Positions 43,543-51,631 of a stretch of 64,000 nucleotides of DNA are shown here, piece after piece. The notes beneath the pieces are model-generated. The model saw nothing but the letters and a program-made list of their open reading frames with translations, was not told where the DNA came from and ran no database searches. Source of the DNA: Paenibacillus qinlingensis (GTDB lineage Bacteria; Bacillota; Bacilli; Paenibacillales; NBRC-103111). The position numbers and the translations under genes are program-made. The first letter of the stretch is position 1, and every line of letters starts with the position of its first letter. The stretch lies in contig NZ_JABMKY010000036.1 in NCBI RefSeq assembly GCF_013204845.1, positions 1-64,000 on the forward strand. The letters are read 5' to 3'.

Positions 43543-44940
43543 TCAACGACCTTTATTCTCTTTCTTCGCCTTCATCCGCGCCTTAATTTTCTCAGCGTAA
43601 CCTGCCTTATTCTCCTGACGCACACGAGCGATAGCCAAATCACCTTCGTTCACATCATGTGTAATTGTGGCACCAGCAACGACAAACGCACCGTCCCCAA
43701 TTTTCACAGGAGCAATCAAATTGACATTGCTGCCAATAAACGCATCGTTCCCGATTTCGGTTACGTTTTTATTAAACCCGTCATAATTCACCGTAATAGC
43801 ACCGCAACCGATGTTCACGTTCGTTCCAACCACCGCGTCACCAACATAGCTCAGATGAGAAACCTTTGTTCCTTCACCCAGCGTAGCATTCTTAATCTCT
43901 ACAAAATCGCCAACCTTTACTTGCTTGCCAAGCTTAGCGCCAGGTCTCAAATAAGCAAATGGGCCAACCGATGTTTCACTATCCACAAATGCCCCTTGAA
44001 GAACGGATTGTTTAATCGTCACTTCATCTTGAATCGTGGAATCGATGATTTCAGTTTGCGGTCCAATCGTACAAAGCTCACCGATATGCGTATTTCCGCG
44101 CAAAATTGTACCCGGCAACAGAACCGTGTCCGCACCAATCGTAACTTCCTTTTCGATATACGTATTTAACGGATCGATGATCGTAACACCATTCAGCATG
44201 TGCTCCCGGTTAATCCGAGCTTTGAACAGTTGCTCCGCTTCGGACAATGCCACACGATCGTTCACACCAATCGATTCAGCTGGGTCTGCCATGCAATACC
44301 CTTGCACAACTTCGCCAGCGCTGGTCATAATCCCAATAACATCGGTCAAATAGTACTCATTCTGAACATTCTTGTTCGTAACCGAAGCCAGCGCTTTGAA
44401 CATTTTGCGATTATCAAAAATGTACGTACCCGTGTTAATCTCCTGAACAGCCGCTTCCTCTGGTGTGCAATCCTTCTGCTCGACGATCCGGGCAACAGCC
44501 CCGTCTTCTCCGCGAATAATACGTCCATAGCCTTGCGGCTCACCTAGCTTTGCCGTCAAAATCGTCGCTGCCGCACCCGATTGCTTGTGCAGTTCGATCG
44601 TCTCTTGCAGCGTAGCTGCTGTAATAAGTGGCGTATCCCCGCAAATGACAACCGTCATTCCCTCTTCCTCACCAAGCAGATCCTTGGCCTGAAGTACGGC
44701 ATGACCCGTTCCTAGTTGTTGCTCTTGCAGCGCATACTGGGCACGATCGCCTAAATAGCCTTTTACGGCCTCCGCACCAAAACCAACAACGACTACTGTT
44801 TGCGTTACTTCTATATGTTGCAGCGTATCCACAACGTGACCCACCATCGGTTTACCAACAACCGGATGAAGCACCTTGTATAGCTTAGATTTCATTCGTT
44901 TTCCTTGTCCTGCAGCTAACACAATTGCCATGAGCTTCAA
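43543..44940 (-). CDS. glmU: Bifunctional UDP-GlcNAc pyrophosphorylase/GlcN-1-P acetyltransferase
   Basis: Makes UDP-N-acetylglucosamine for peptidoglycan and teichoic acid. N-terminal nucleotidyltransferase with AIVLAAGQGKRMKSKLYKVLHPV (about 4-26), GDTPL and NTGTY; C-terminal left-handed beta helix of hexapeptide repeats (about 250-455) with the acetyltransferase LSYVGDAVVG and GCGAITVNYDG. I prefer the TTG at 44940 (MKLMAIVLAAG), which has AAGGAG 11 bases upstream; ATG 44931 is the alternative. In B. subtilis prs and ctc follow, but not here. Confidence 0.95.
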   Translation of the reverse strand: MKLMAIVLAAGQGKRMKSKLYKVLHPVVGKPMVGHVVDTLQHIEVTQTVVVVGFGAEAVKGYLGDRAQYALQEQQLGTGHAVLQAKDLLGEEEGMTVVICGDTPLITAATLQETIELHKQSGAAATILTAKLGEPQGYGRIIRGEDGAVARIVEQKDCTPEEAAVQEINTGTYIFDNRKMFKALASVTNKNVQNEYYLTDVIGIMTSAGEVVQGYCMADPAESIGVNDRVALSEAEQLFKARINREHMLNGVTIIDPLNTYIEKEVTIGADTVLLPGTILRGNTHIGELCTIGPQTEIIDSTIQDEVTIKQSVLQGAFVDSETSVGPFAYLRPGAKLGKQVKVGDFVEIKNATLGEGTKVSHLSYVGDAVVGTNVNIGCGAITVNYDGFNKNVTEIGNDAFIGSNVNLIAPVKIGDGAFVVAGATITHDVNEGDLAIARVRQENKAGYAEKIKARMKAKKENKGR

Positions 44941-45043
44941 CGAATCTCCAACTCCTTTATAATGAATTAATGATTTCTCTTTATATCTCTTCAACATATC
45001 CTACAACGATGAGTTCTTCCCCCAATATAGCATCATTACCTGC

Positions 45044-45074
45044 CAAAAGAAAAGAGAGCCCCGAGGGCTCTCTC
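45044..45074 (-). terminator. Rho-independent terminator after spoVG
   Basis: Minus strand AGAGAGCCC, three-base loop, GGGCTCTCT then TTTCTTTT, about 12 bases past the spoVG stop. It would make spoVG largely monocistronic. Confidence 0.88.
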
Positions 45075-45085
45075 AATAATCTGAA

Positions 45086-45370
45086 TTATGCGCCTTCTTC
45101 AATAACTTCCTCTTCTACAGCCGCGCGATCGTATTCAGCGAGTACTGCTGCTTGAATTTTCTCACGAGTCGTGGACGAAATCGGATGAGCGATATCGCGG
45201 AATTCACCGTCTGGTGTTCGCTTGCTCGGCATAGCAACGAACATTCCGTTATTGCCATCGATGACACGAATGTCGTGTACGACGAACTCGTTATCAATGG
45301 TAATAGAAGCAATCGCCTTCATCCTCCCCTCGGAGTTTACCCGGCGGAGTCTTACATCTGTAATTTGCAC
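45086..45370 (-). CDS. spoVG: Septation regulator SpoVG
   Basis: 94-residue RNA/DNA-binding regulator: MQITDVRLRRVNSEGRMKAIASITIDNEFVVHDIRVI and MPSKRTPDGEFRDIAHPI are near-invariant in the family. Starts at GTG with AAGGTGGTG seven bases before. Involved in asymmetric septation and, in other Bacillota, virulence or competence regulation. A consensus sigma-H promoter precedes it, and the A+T-rich block beyond that resembles the AbrB-bound region in B. subtilis. Confidence 0.97.
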   Translation of the reverse strand: MQITDVRLRRVNSEGRMKAIASITIDNEFVVHDIRVIDGNNGMFVAMPSKRTPDGEFRDIAHPISSTTREKIQAAVLAEYDRAAVEEEVIEEGA

Positions 45371-45413
45371 TTGTGTTCACCACCTTTTTCCATCTCTGAG
45401 ACTTGGGTGATAT

Positions 45414-45440
45414 ATTCAACATCTCCATGCAAATTCCTTC
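45414..45440 (-). promoter_or_regulatory. spoVG sigma-H promoter
   Basis: Minus strand GAAGGAATT (45440-45432), 11-base spacer, GTTGAAT (45420-45414), fully matching the sigma-H consensus RNAGGAWWW-N11/12-RNNGAAT. spoVG is a classic sigma-H gene in B. subtilis, so sequence and biology agree. Confidence 0.85.
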
Positions 45441-45488
45441 TTATTTTTTTGAAATTTTTGATAATTTAATGTGTTCTTAATGTTTCTG

Positions 45489-45872
45489 TTAAATTTCGAC
45501 AGGAATCACAGCAATTAGTTCAATTTCGACAAAAACATCACGAGGTAATCTCGCAACTTCAACGGTAGATCTAGCAGGTTTGTGGTCTCCGAAGTAGGTA
45601 GCATAGATCTCATTCAGCTCGCCGAATTGGCCCATATCCTTCAAGAAGACTGTCGCTTTCACAACTTGCCCAAAAGATGAGCCCGCTGCTTCAAGCACGC
45701 CTTTCAAATTTTCGAAAACTTGAACAGCCTGCTCCTTAATTCCACCTTCTACGATTTGACCATCTAAGCCTAACGGGATTTGTCCGGAAGTAAACAACAA
45801 GTTACCCAGTTTAACCGCTTGTGAGTAAGGTCCGATAGCAGCAGGTGCTGCTGATGTTGAAATGAATTCCAT
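45489..45872 (-). CDS. ridA: RidA-family enamine/imine deaminase (YabJ)
   Basis: 127-residue YjgF/YER057c/UK114 trimer that hydrolyses reactive enamines from PLP enzymes. Signature segments: GPYSQAVKLGNLLFTSGQIPL, NLKGVLEAAGSSFGQVVKATVFLKDM and the catalytic Arg in ARSTVEVARLPRD. In B. subtilis yabJ lies in the purR operon and affects purine regulation. It follows purR by about 15 bases. Confidence 0.95.
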   Translation of the reverse strand: MEFISTSAAPAAIGPYSQAVKLGNLLFTSGQIPLGLDGQIVEGGIKEQAVQVFENLKGVLEAAGSSFGQVVKATVFLKDMGQFGELNEIYATYFGDHKPARSTVEVARLPRDVFVEIELIAVIPVEI

Positions 45873-45886
45873 CTTTAGAATCTCCT

Positions 45887-46711
45887 TTATTTCGAATCAA
45901 AATAGTTGCCAGGCTCTACCGTAATTTGTTTCGTCTTGGAGTCTACGCCATATAACCGAGCTAGTGACACATAGTTATCTACCAACTGCTCTTCGGCTTC
46001 GCAGGATTCCATGAAAACGCCAACGCCTTGTACAGTTGCTTTAAACTCGGCTAGCAGGTCCATCATGCCATGAATGGTTCCGCCAACATGCATGAAGTCA
46101 TCAATAATCAGCACCTTAGATTCTTCCTTCAGTGCACGCCGTGCAAGTGACATCGTCTGAATCCGCTTGTTGGAGCCCGACACATAGTTAATGCTTACGG
46201 CTGAACCTTCCGTCACTCGGCTGTCCCTACGTACAATAACAACAGGTAAATTCATATAGGTGGCCGTCGCATAAGCGAGCGGTATCCCTTTGGTTTCAAC
46301 AGTCATAATCACGTCCACGTCGCGACCAGCGAAAGCGGATGCAAAGGTTTTGCCAATTTCGTTCAAATATTGAGGTTGTCCCATAATATCTGACATATAC
46401 AAATATCCACCCGGAAGAATCCGTTCTGGTTGTTGAAGTTGCAAACATAGGTTCTGGATAAACTTCAGTGATATTTCTTTGGGCACCTTCGGTGAAAACT
46501 TCACGCCTCCGGCTGCTCCGGCCAGCGTATTCAGTTCGCCCAATCCTTCTTCTTCAAAAACTTCCTTGATGATGGCAAGATCTTCGCTTATGGAAGATTT
46601 CGCGGAGTTGTAACGCTCGGCAAAAGTCGTTAAAGGGATTAACGAGTGGGGGCGAAATAACAAATATTGTGTCATTTCTACCAGCCTAGCGCTCCTTTTC
46701 AACTTTTTCAT
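45887..46711 (-). CDS. purR: Purine operon repressor PurR
   Basis: Winged-helix N-terminal domain (MKKLKRSARLVEMTQYLLFRPHSLIPL, 1-75) fused to a PRPP-binding phosphoribosyltransferase-like domain with the motif VLIIDDFMHVGGT (about 200-212); PRPP releases it from PurBoxes. 274 residues from ATG 46711, with GGGGG six bases upstream; the frame extends to 46756 without family similarity. I did not find a convincing PurBox pair in front of it. Confidence 0.95.
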   Translation of the reverse strand: MKKLKRSARLVEMTQYLLFRPHSLIPLTTFAERYNSAKSSISEDLAIIKEVFEEEGLGELNTLAGAAGGVKFSPKVPKEISLKFIQNLCLQLQQPERILPGGYLYMSDIMGQPQYLNEIGKTFASAFAGRDVDVIMTVETKGIPLAYATATYMNLPVVIVRRDSRVTEGSAVSINYVSGSNKRIQTMSLARRALKEESKVLIIDDFMHVGGTIHGMMDLLAEFKATVQGVGVFMESCEAEEQLVDNYVSLARLYGVDSKTKQITVEPGNYFDSK

Positions 46712-46870
46712 CGCACTACCCCCCAAAATCCGAATATTATAATGAAAATATACCACTTATATACGTATTTATTCAAGCTAACCATGAAAAATATGTTAAC
46801 ACGAACTTAACATACATCTAACATCGAGAAGGATTCATGTTCCATCCTTAGCATTATGCCCCTTTAGACG

Positions 46871-46894
46871 AAAAAGAGCCCCATCACGGGGCTC
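46871..46894 (-). terminator. Rho-independent terminator after ispE
   Basis: Minus strand GAGCCCCG, short loop, GGGGCTC then TTTTTC, 12 bases past the ispE stop. It separates ispE from purR. Confidence 0.88.
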
Positions 46895-46906
46895 GAATCA
46901 GCTTCT

Positions 46907-47761
46907 TTAGGTCAGCATGCGCACAGCGTAAACATCCTTACAAAAGCCCCGCAGCCCGTTATAGATGCGAGGCACTTTCGCCTCCTTGGAAACAAGACCA
47001 AAGACGGTTGGCCCGCTGCCTGACATTAATACACCGTCTGCACCCAAACGCTGCATGCACTCCTTCAGATGTCTGACCTCCGGATACAAATCCAGCGTCA
47101 CTTCCTCCAGTACATTGCCTAGATTATCGCACAAACGATCAAACTGCTTGTCCCGTATCGCACTTAATACCCCCGCCGTGGAAGGATGGTTCTTGATCTC
47201 ACGCGCGTTCAGCTTTCCGTAGATCTCTGAGGTCGACACATTAATAGGCGGCTTCGCTAAGACAACCCAGCATTGAGGAGGGGCTGATATATGCTCCAGC
47301 TTCTCGCCACGCCCTGTTGCAAGTGCAGTCCCTCCTGTCACACAGAATGGCACATCCGAACCAAGCTCTGCGCCAAGTACCTGAAGCTCCTCGTTAGGGA
47401 TATTCAGATTCCAAAGACGGTTGAGCCCTCGTAGTGTTGCCGCTGCATCGCTGCTACCACCCGCCAAACCTGCGGCTACAGGGATCCGCTTGTCCAAGTG
47501 AATATAGACGCCTTGTTTGACGTCGTAGCGGTCTTTAATGAGACGCGCAGCCTGAAAGGCTAGATTCTTCTCATCGAGCGGAATATACCCCGCCTGACTC
47601 GATATGATAATCGTATCACGCGCCATCTCCTGCATTTCGATCCGATCAGCCAGATCCACCATCGTCATAACCATCTCAACTTCATGGTACCCGTCTGGCC
47701 TTTTATGTAAAACATCAAGAGACAAATTAATTTTAGCTGGTGCTTTCTCAAAAATCTTCAT
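46907..47761 (-). CDS. ispE: 4-diphosphocytidyl-2-C-methyl-D-erythritol kinase
   Basis: GHMP kinase of the MEP isoprenoid pathway. MKIFEKAPAKINLSLDVLHKRPDGYHEVEMVM at the N-terminus, ATP-binding glycine loop PVAAGLAGGSSDAAATLRGL (about 94-113) and C-terminal DGVLMSGSGPTVFG. 284 residues, normal. Located between sspF and purR as in B. subtilis. Confidence 0.97.
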   Translation of the reverse strand: MKIFEKAPAKINLSLDVLHKRPDGYHEVEMVMTMVDLADRIEMQEMARDTIIISSQAGYIPLDEKNLAFQAARLIKDRYDVKQGVYIHLDKRIPVAAGLAGGSSDAAATLRGLNRLWNLNIPNEELQVLGAELGSDVPFCVTGGTALATGRGEKLEHISAPPQCWVVLAKPPINVSTSEIYGKLNAREIKNHPSTAGVLSAIRDKQFDRLCDNLGNVLEEVTLDLYPEVRHLKECMQRLGADGVLMSGSGPTVFGLVSKEAKVPRIYNGLRGFCKDVYAVRMLT

Positions 47762-47811
47762 CCGATCACCTTCTTTTGCTCGTTAGCCACCCCGATATTA
47801 TAACAAAAGCA

Positions 47812-47842
47812 TAAAAAAAAAGCTAAAGCATTTGCTTTAGCT
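47812..47842 (-). terminator. Rho-independent terminator overlapping the sspF stop
   Basis: Minus strand AGCTAAAGC, four-base loop, GCTTTAGCT then eight T. The 5' arm contains the sspF stop codon itself, so gene end and terminator overlap. Confidence 0.9.
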
Positions 47843-48226
47843 GTAATACGGACGTTGCGTTCCTTGTCCAGACTGCTGGTAAGAGGGCTGGTAGCCAGCC
47901 GGCGGATAATTCGCAGCACCCGTTTGTTGCTGATGATGACTGTTATATGACGGTGAATAGTTTGTATAGCCCTGTCCGTTAAATGCCGGTTGACTAGCGG
48001 TCGTCTGACGATAATTAGGTGAGGTGGTTTGTACGTTGGTCGGAGCCGAAACATATTGCTTGGCCAAATGCTCTTCTGCAATTTGAATCGCCCGCTTCAC
48101 CATATTCCCTGCATCCTTCGTCCGAATCCCTGACCAGCCTTCTCGCTGTACGACATCGTAGAAACCAAGATCCTTCGCTAACTCATATTTAAAACTCTCC
48201 GACATCACACTTCTTCTTCGACTCAT
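47837..48226 (-). CDS. sspF: Small acid-soluble spore protein SspF-like, with long C-terminal extension
   Basis: Residues 1-58 match alpha/beta-type SASP SspF closely: MSRRRSVMSESFKYELAKD, LGFYDVVQREGWSGIRTKDAGNMVKRAI, the DNA-coating helices. The usual protein ends near 61 residues; here 70 further residues rich in Gln, Tyr, Ser, Pro, Asn and Gly follow (from YVSAPTNVQTT to QRPYYS). AAGGAGG lies seven bases before ATG. A forespore sigma-G promoter is expected but I could not assign one. DNA protection in spores is the likely role; the tail is unexplained. Confidence 0.9.
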   Translation of the reverse strand: MSRRRSVMSESFKYELAKDLGFYDVVQREGWSGIRTKDAGNMVKRAIQIAEEHLAKQYVSAPTNVQTTSPNYRQTTASQPAFNGQGYTNYSPSYNSHHQQQTGAANYPPAGYQPSYQQSGQGTQRPYYS

Positions 48227-48376
48227 ACCAAATCCTCCTTATCATTTGCGCACAATGAACGCTGCAACCATCATAAGCAGTGATTGATGACGATTTCGAT
48301 TAGTGTGCCCTGATATTTAGGATGGATACAAAATAAAAACTGTGATGTGAAACTTATAGATTCTTATTTATCAAAG

Positions 48377-48401
48377 CAAAAACAGGCCACAAAGGCCTGT
48401 T
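48377..48401 (-). terminator. Rho-independent terminator after veg
   Basis: Minus strand AACAGGCC, five-base loop, GGCCTGTT then TTTGC; about 22 bases after the veg stop. Confidence 0.85.
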
Positions 48402-48422
48402 CAATATCGGAACACTATTAAG

Positions 48423-48698
48423 CTAATGTTGTATGTAAGTGATGCGAACCTGACCATCATCGTTGCATACGGTAACTTCGACGGACTCGGTGAGGATATC
48501 GGCGTAGCTGTATGACACTCGTTTGAAGGCGTGGGATTCTTGATCTAATTTCACAATAAACACAGAAGGGTAGGTTTCTTCTAAAACACCGGAACGCTCG
48601 ACAGTCTTACGACGGCCACCATTCGCTCTCAACATGATCTTCTGCCCAACATGGGGCTCCAAACTGCGTTTGATTTCCAATAGCGCATTTTTTGCCAT
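48423..48698 (-). CDS. veg: Veg protein, biofilm-formation stimulator
   Basis: 91-residue cytosolic protein with the conserved core KIMLRANGGRRKTVERSGVLEETYPSVFIVKLDQ and VSYSYADILTESVEV. In B. subtilis Veg stimulates biofilm genes by antagonising SinR. ATG 48698 has AGGTGG nine bases upstream; a TTG six bases earlier is open too. Expression should be very strong (see promoters). Confidence 0.95.
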   Translation of the reverse strand: MAKNALLEIKRSLEPHVGQKIMLRANGGRRKTVERSGVLEETYPSVFIVKLDQESHAFKRVSYSYADILTESVEVTVCNDDGQVRITYIQH

Positions 48699-48725
48699 TG
48701 TCAACTACCACCTCTTTCCTAGTCA

Positions 48726-48754
48726 ATTATAACCCATTCACCCCATCATGTCAA
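48726..48754 (-). promoter_or_regulatory. veg promoter 2 (perfect sigma-A consensus)
   Basis: Minus strand TTGACA (48754-48749), 17-base spacer, TATAAT (48731-48726). Both hexamers are perfect. The start point would lie about 20 bases before the veg ATG, leaving just room for the RBS. Confidence 0.75.
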
Positions 48755-48766
48755 ATGAGGGCAAAT

Positions 48767-48796
48767 ATTATATCAGCACCCCAATCCCGTTGTCAA
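48767..48796 (-). promoter_or_regulatory. veg promoter 1 (perfect hexamers, 18-bp spacer)
   Basis: Minus strand TTGACA (48796-48791), 18-base spacer, TATAAT (48772-48767), about 42 bases upstream of promoter 2. The B. subtilis veg promoter is a textbook strong sigma-A promoter. Confidence 0.8.
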
Positions 48797-48944
48797 CGGC
48801 ATTTTTGCAGGTTTTCCGATTTCTCCTCCCTTCAGGTTGTCACCAATGTTCGCAAATTATTCACACTTTTCCAGTTAAGGACAAACTTCTTCCCCTGAAC
48901 TTACGAATACAGAGCAAACACAGAGAACAATGGCCTGCCGTTGA

Positions 48945-49000
48945 CAAAAAAAAGAACACTTTCTGTCATCCTCCATACGGAGTTCATAACAGAAAGTGTT
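48945..49000 (-). terminator. Rho-independent terminator after yabG
   Basis: Minus strand AACACTTTCTGT, 22-base loop, ACAGAAAGTGTT then CTTTTTTTT. A 12-bp perfect stem, about 85 bases past the yabG stop. The rest of 48797-49085 shows no gene. Confidence 0.88.
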
Positions 49001-49085
49001 GCTTACAATCACATATTTCGGTAGACTTTCACTCGCATCAAGTGACTAGAACCGATCTGTCGCCCTCTAACGGCGCCTAATTCAG

Positions 49086-49967
49086 CTATACCGACTCTTC
49101 TGTGTGCTGAATACCAGGAACACCCATCCGGTAACTCCCGCGCGTCTCAACCCCGCCTAGCCCCTCTAGGCCTGTCACCGTTAAATCCATGATATCCAAC
49201 ATTGAAATGGTTTCTCTTGTTGGGGTATACGACAGTTTAGCAGCGATGCACAAAGGGTCTAAGGCGTGAATGAGTATACGCGCAGGAGAACTAGCAAAAT
49301 TAGCCCCAGCACGCAATAACGCTTCAAAATGTGACTGACAAGCACCCGCCACAATAATTAAGGAATCTCGGTTCCTTTCATATTGTCTAGCCACTCGTAC
49401 CGCATTCACAAAGTTTTGAGAATTCTTATAACTCGACAAATTGCTTGGGCTCACGCTTTGCCGATTTTTCAAAATACCATCATGACCCGTAATGACGACA
49501 ATGTCCGGTTTATATTGAGGAAGCAATCTTTGCAGTGCTTCCGCCATTTGCGCCTCGGGAATGAAGAAACCTTCAGCCGGTATACGTAATTCGCCGTAGA
49601 GCTGCATACTTTTCCGCAGATAGCTAGGATCGCCATCCAAATGAAGAACTCTTCCCGGCACTTCAAAATAGCTGTTATGAGCCGGTTGTGATTTTTGTTT
49701 ATGACTGACGGCTATCTGATTCTTCTCCTGCAATTGCACCTGGGACACAGCCAGTCGACGCAGCGACTCACGAAATTCAGGCGAGCTTGACCGTGGATGA
49801 TCTAAGGTCTCCTTAGGATTCGCTTTTGTCAGATCCGTGAGCGGCGCATCTGCAAGTAACCGAAAATCGACACCCCTCAGAATGGCCTTGAGATGCTCAA
49901 TTCGTTCAATTTTAAACACGACGTCGCCGCCATAGGAAATACGGGTAACAAAATCTCCTTGCCTCAT
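49086..49967 (-). CDS. yabG: Sporulation-specific protease YabG
   Basis: Cysteine protease acting on spore coat proteins before transglutaminase cross-linking. 293 residues: MRQGDFVTRISYGGDVVFKIERI opening, ...VLHLDGDPSYLRKSMQLY, PDIVVITGHDG with the conserved His, FVNAVRVARQYERN, VAGACQSHFEALLRAGANFASSPARILIHALDP with the catalytic Cys. Same neighbours (rsmA, veg) as in B. subtilis. Expected sigma-K control, not verified here. Confidence 0.95.
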   Translation of the reverse strand: MRQGDFVTRISYGGDVVFKIERIEHLKAILRGVDFRLLADAPLTDLTKANPKETLDHPRSSSPEFRESLRRLAVSQVQLQEKNQIAVSHKQKSQPAHNSYFEVPGRVLHLDGDPSYLRKSMQLYGELRIPAEGFFIPEAQMAEALQRLLPQYKPDIVVITGHDGILKNRQSVSPSNLSSYKNSQNFVNAVRVARQYERNRDSLIIVAGACQSHFEALLRAGANFASSPARILIHALDPLCIAAKLSYTPTRETISMLDIMDLTVTGLEGLGGVETRGSYRMGVPGIQHTEESV

Positions 49968-50022
49968 CGCACAAATCCCCTCCTAAGGGTATCCTATGGC
50001 GAGGCTAGGCATTTGGTGCGGG

Positions 50023-50931
50023 TTATTTGCAGCCGTGCGCACGAAGCGCCGTCGACAAACGTGCGAACTCTTCCATGCTGAGTGTTTCCCCCCGGCGCGA
50101 AGGCTCGATCTGAATGCCATGCAGCAACGCTTCCAGCTCAGGCTTATTCTCTTTGGTAAAGAACCTCGCCGCGAGGTTGTTATAGAGGGTCTTGCGACGC
50201 TGAACGAAGGACGCTTGGACGACAGCGAAGAAGAAGTCCACGTCCGCCACTTCAACAGGCGGCGCTTGACGCACTCGCAGCCGGATGACGGCGGAATCGA
50301 CGTTCGGCTGCGGCACGAAGACGGTGCGAGGCACGATGGTGACGAGCTCCGGCTCGCAGTAGAACTGCACGGCGATGCTAAGGCTGCCGTAATCTTTGGT
50401 GCCCGGACGAGCCGCCATGCGGTCGGCCACTTCTTTTTGGATCATCACGACGATATTCTCTAAAGGAAGCTTCTCTTCAAGAAGCTTCATGATGATCGGC
50501 GTCGTGATGTAGTAAGGCAGGTTGGCGACAACGCTGACGCCTTCCATGCCTTCAAAATGCTGCCGGAACAACTCTGGCAGGTTGGTCTTCAAAATATCCC
50601 CATGAACAACAGTTGCATGGGGGTAAGGAGCCAGCGTCTCGTCCAGGATGGGCAGCAGACGCTGATCAATCTCGACAGCCAGCACGCGGCCAGCGAGCTT
50701 GGCTAGCTGTTGTGTAAGCGCGCCAATGCCGGGGCCGATCTCAAGCGCAGCCTTTGTAGGCCCGAGCTCAGCAGCTAGAACGATTTTGCTCAATATATTT
50801 TGATCAATCAAGAAGTTCTGGCCCAAGCTTTTTTTCAGCACGAGACCATTTTTCTTAATAATTTGTTTCGTTTTACTGGGTGTTGCCACATCTTCTGCTG
50901 TTACAACAACCTCTTGTCTGGTTATATTCAT
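50023..50931 (-). CDS. rsmA: 16S rRNA dimethyladenosine transferase RsmA (KsgA)
   Basis: Dimethylates A1518 and A1519 of 16S rRNA with SAM. SAM motif I LEIGPGIGALTQQLA (about 63-77), catalytic NLPYYITTPI (about 136-145), and a C-terminal helical domain. 302 residues, slightly longer N-terminus. Follows rnmV; loss gives kasugamycin resistance in other bacteria. The centre of the gene (50.1-50.5 kb) is G+C-rich. Confidence 0.96.
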   Translation of the reverse strand: MNITRQEVVVTAEDVATPSKTKQIIKKNGLVLKKSLGQNFLIDQNILSKIVLAAELGPTKAALEIGPGIGALTQQLAKLAGRVLAVEIDQRLLPILDETLAPYPHATVVHGDILKTNLPELFRQHFEGMEGVSVVANLPYYITTPIIMKLLEEKLPLENIVVMIQKEVADRMAARPGTKDYGSLSIAVQFYCEPELVTIVPRTVFVPQPNVDSAVIRLRVRQAPPVEVADVDFFFAVVQASFVQRRKTLYNNLAARFFTKENKPELEALLHGIQIEPSRRGETLSMEEFARLSTALRAHGCK

Positions 50932-50977
50932 AGTATAGACCTCGTATCTATAGGGTTCTAGTGACTCTAAGGATTTC

Positions 50978-51517
50978 TTAATGGTTCAAATGTTCGAGCG
51001 CTGCTTCAAATTCCTCTCGTGAAATCTGAAACATCGCACAACGCTTATAAAATTGTTTGCCATTGCAATATCCAATGCCCAGCGCATTGCCTACGGTCAA
51101 GCGGCGAGCTGCCGCATTCGGATGCACGATGAGACCAGCATCAATCAGATCCTCCATCGTCAACTGCGAGACAGCAGCGTCATACTCCGTCCGCAGGCTC
51201 AGCAGCGCTTGACGGATCGTCTCCGGCGTCGCATTCTCGACGCCGATGTCGCCCTTATACGCCGCCTGCTCCTGCGTGATGAAGGCATGCTTGCAGCCAG
51301 GAACTTTGGCTGCCACAATTTTGCGAATCCGCTCCCCTGCGTGATCCGGATCCGTAAATATAATGACGCCTCTGCGCTGTTGAGCCAGAGAAATTCGCTT
51401 CAGCACGGCTTGTCCGATGGCGGAGCCGCCTGTTTCAATCGTATCCGCCTGCACAGCCCGCCTAATAGCAGCTGTATCGTCCTTGCCTTCCACAACGATC
51501 ATTTCTTTTATCATCAC
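50978..51517 (-). CDS. rnmV: Ribonuclease M5
   Basis: Toprim-domain nuclease that matures both ends of 5S rRNA with L18. MIKEMIVVEGKDDTAAIRRA (Toprim Glu) and VIIFTDPDHAGERIRKIV (DxD) form the active site; the C-terminal NALGIGYCNGKQFYKRCAMFQI region follows. 179 residues. Positioned between rpfB and rsmA as in B. subtilis. Confidence 0.95.
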   Translation of the reverse strand: MMIKEMIVVEGKDDTAAIRRAVQADTIETGGSAIGQAVLKRISLAQQRRGVIIFTDPDHAGERIRKIVAAKVPGCKHAFITQEQAAYKGDIGVENATPETIRQALLSLRTEYDAAVSQLTMEDLIDAGLIVHPNAAARRLTVGNALGIGYCNGKQFYKRCAMFQISREEFEAALEHLNH

Positions 51518-51540
51518 CGTTTTCCTTCCCCAGTACGCAG

Positions 51541-51567
51541 AAAAAGAAGAGGGGTCTCCTCTTCTTT
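51541..51567 (-). terminator. Rho-independent terminator after rpfB
   Basis: Minus strand AAAGAAGAGG, five-base loop, CCTCTTCTTT then TTCTG; perfect ten-bp stem about 65 bases past the rpfB stop. Confidence 0.85.
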
Positions 51568-51631
51568 CGCGCAGGCAGATGCCAAGCTACGTGTATTTAG
51601 TAGTGTTCCCGCTGTAACTACCGTTTACACG

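Noticed and set aside
46757..46870. PurBox pair upstream of purR
   Set aside because: Only one weak CGAAC-like element is present; two are expected for PurR control.
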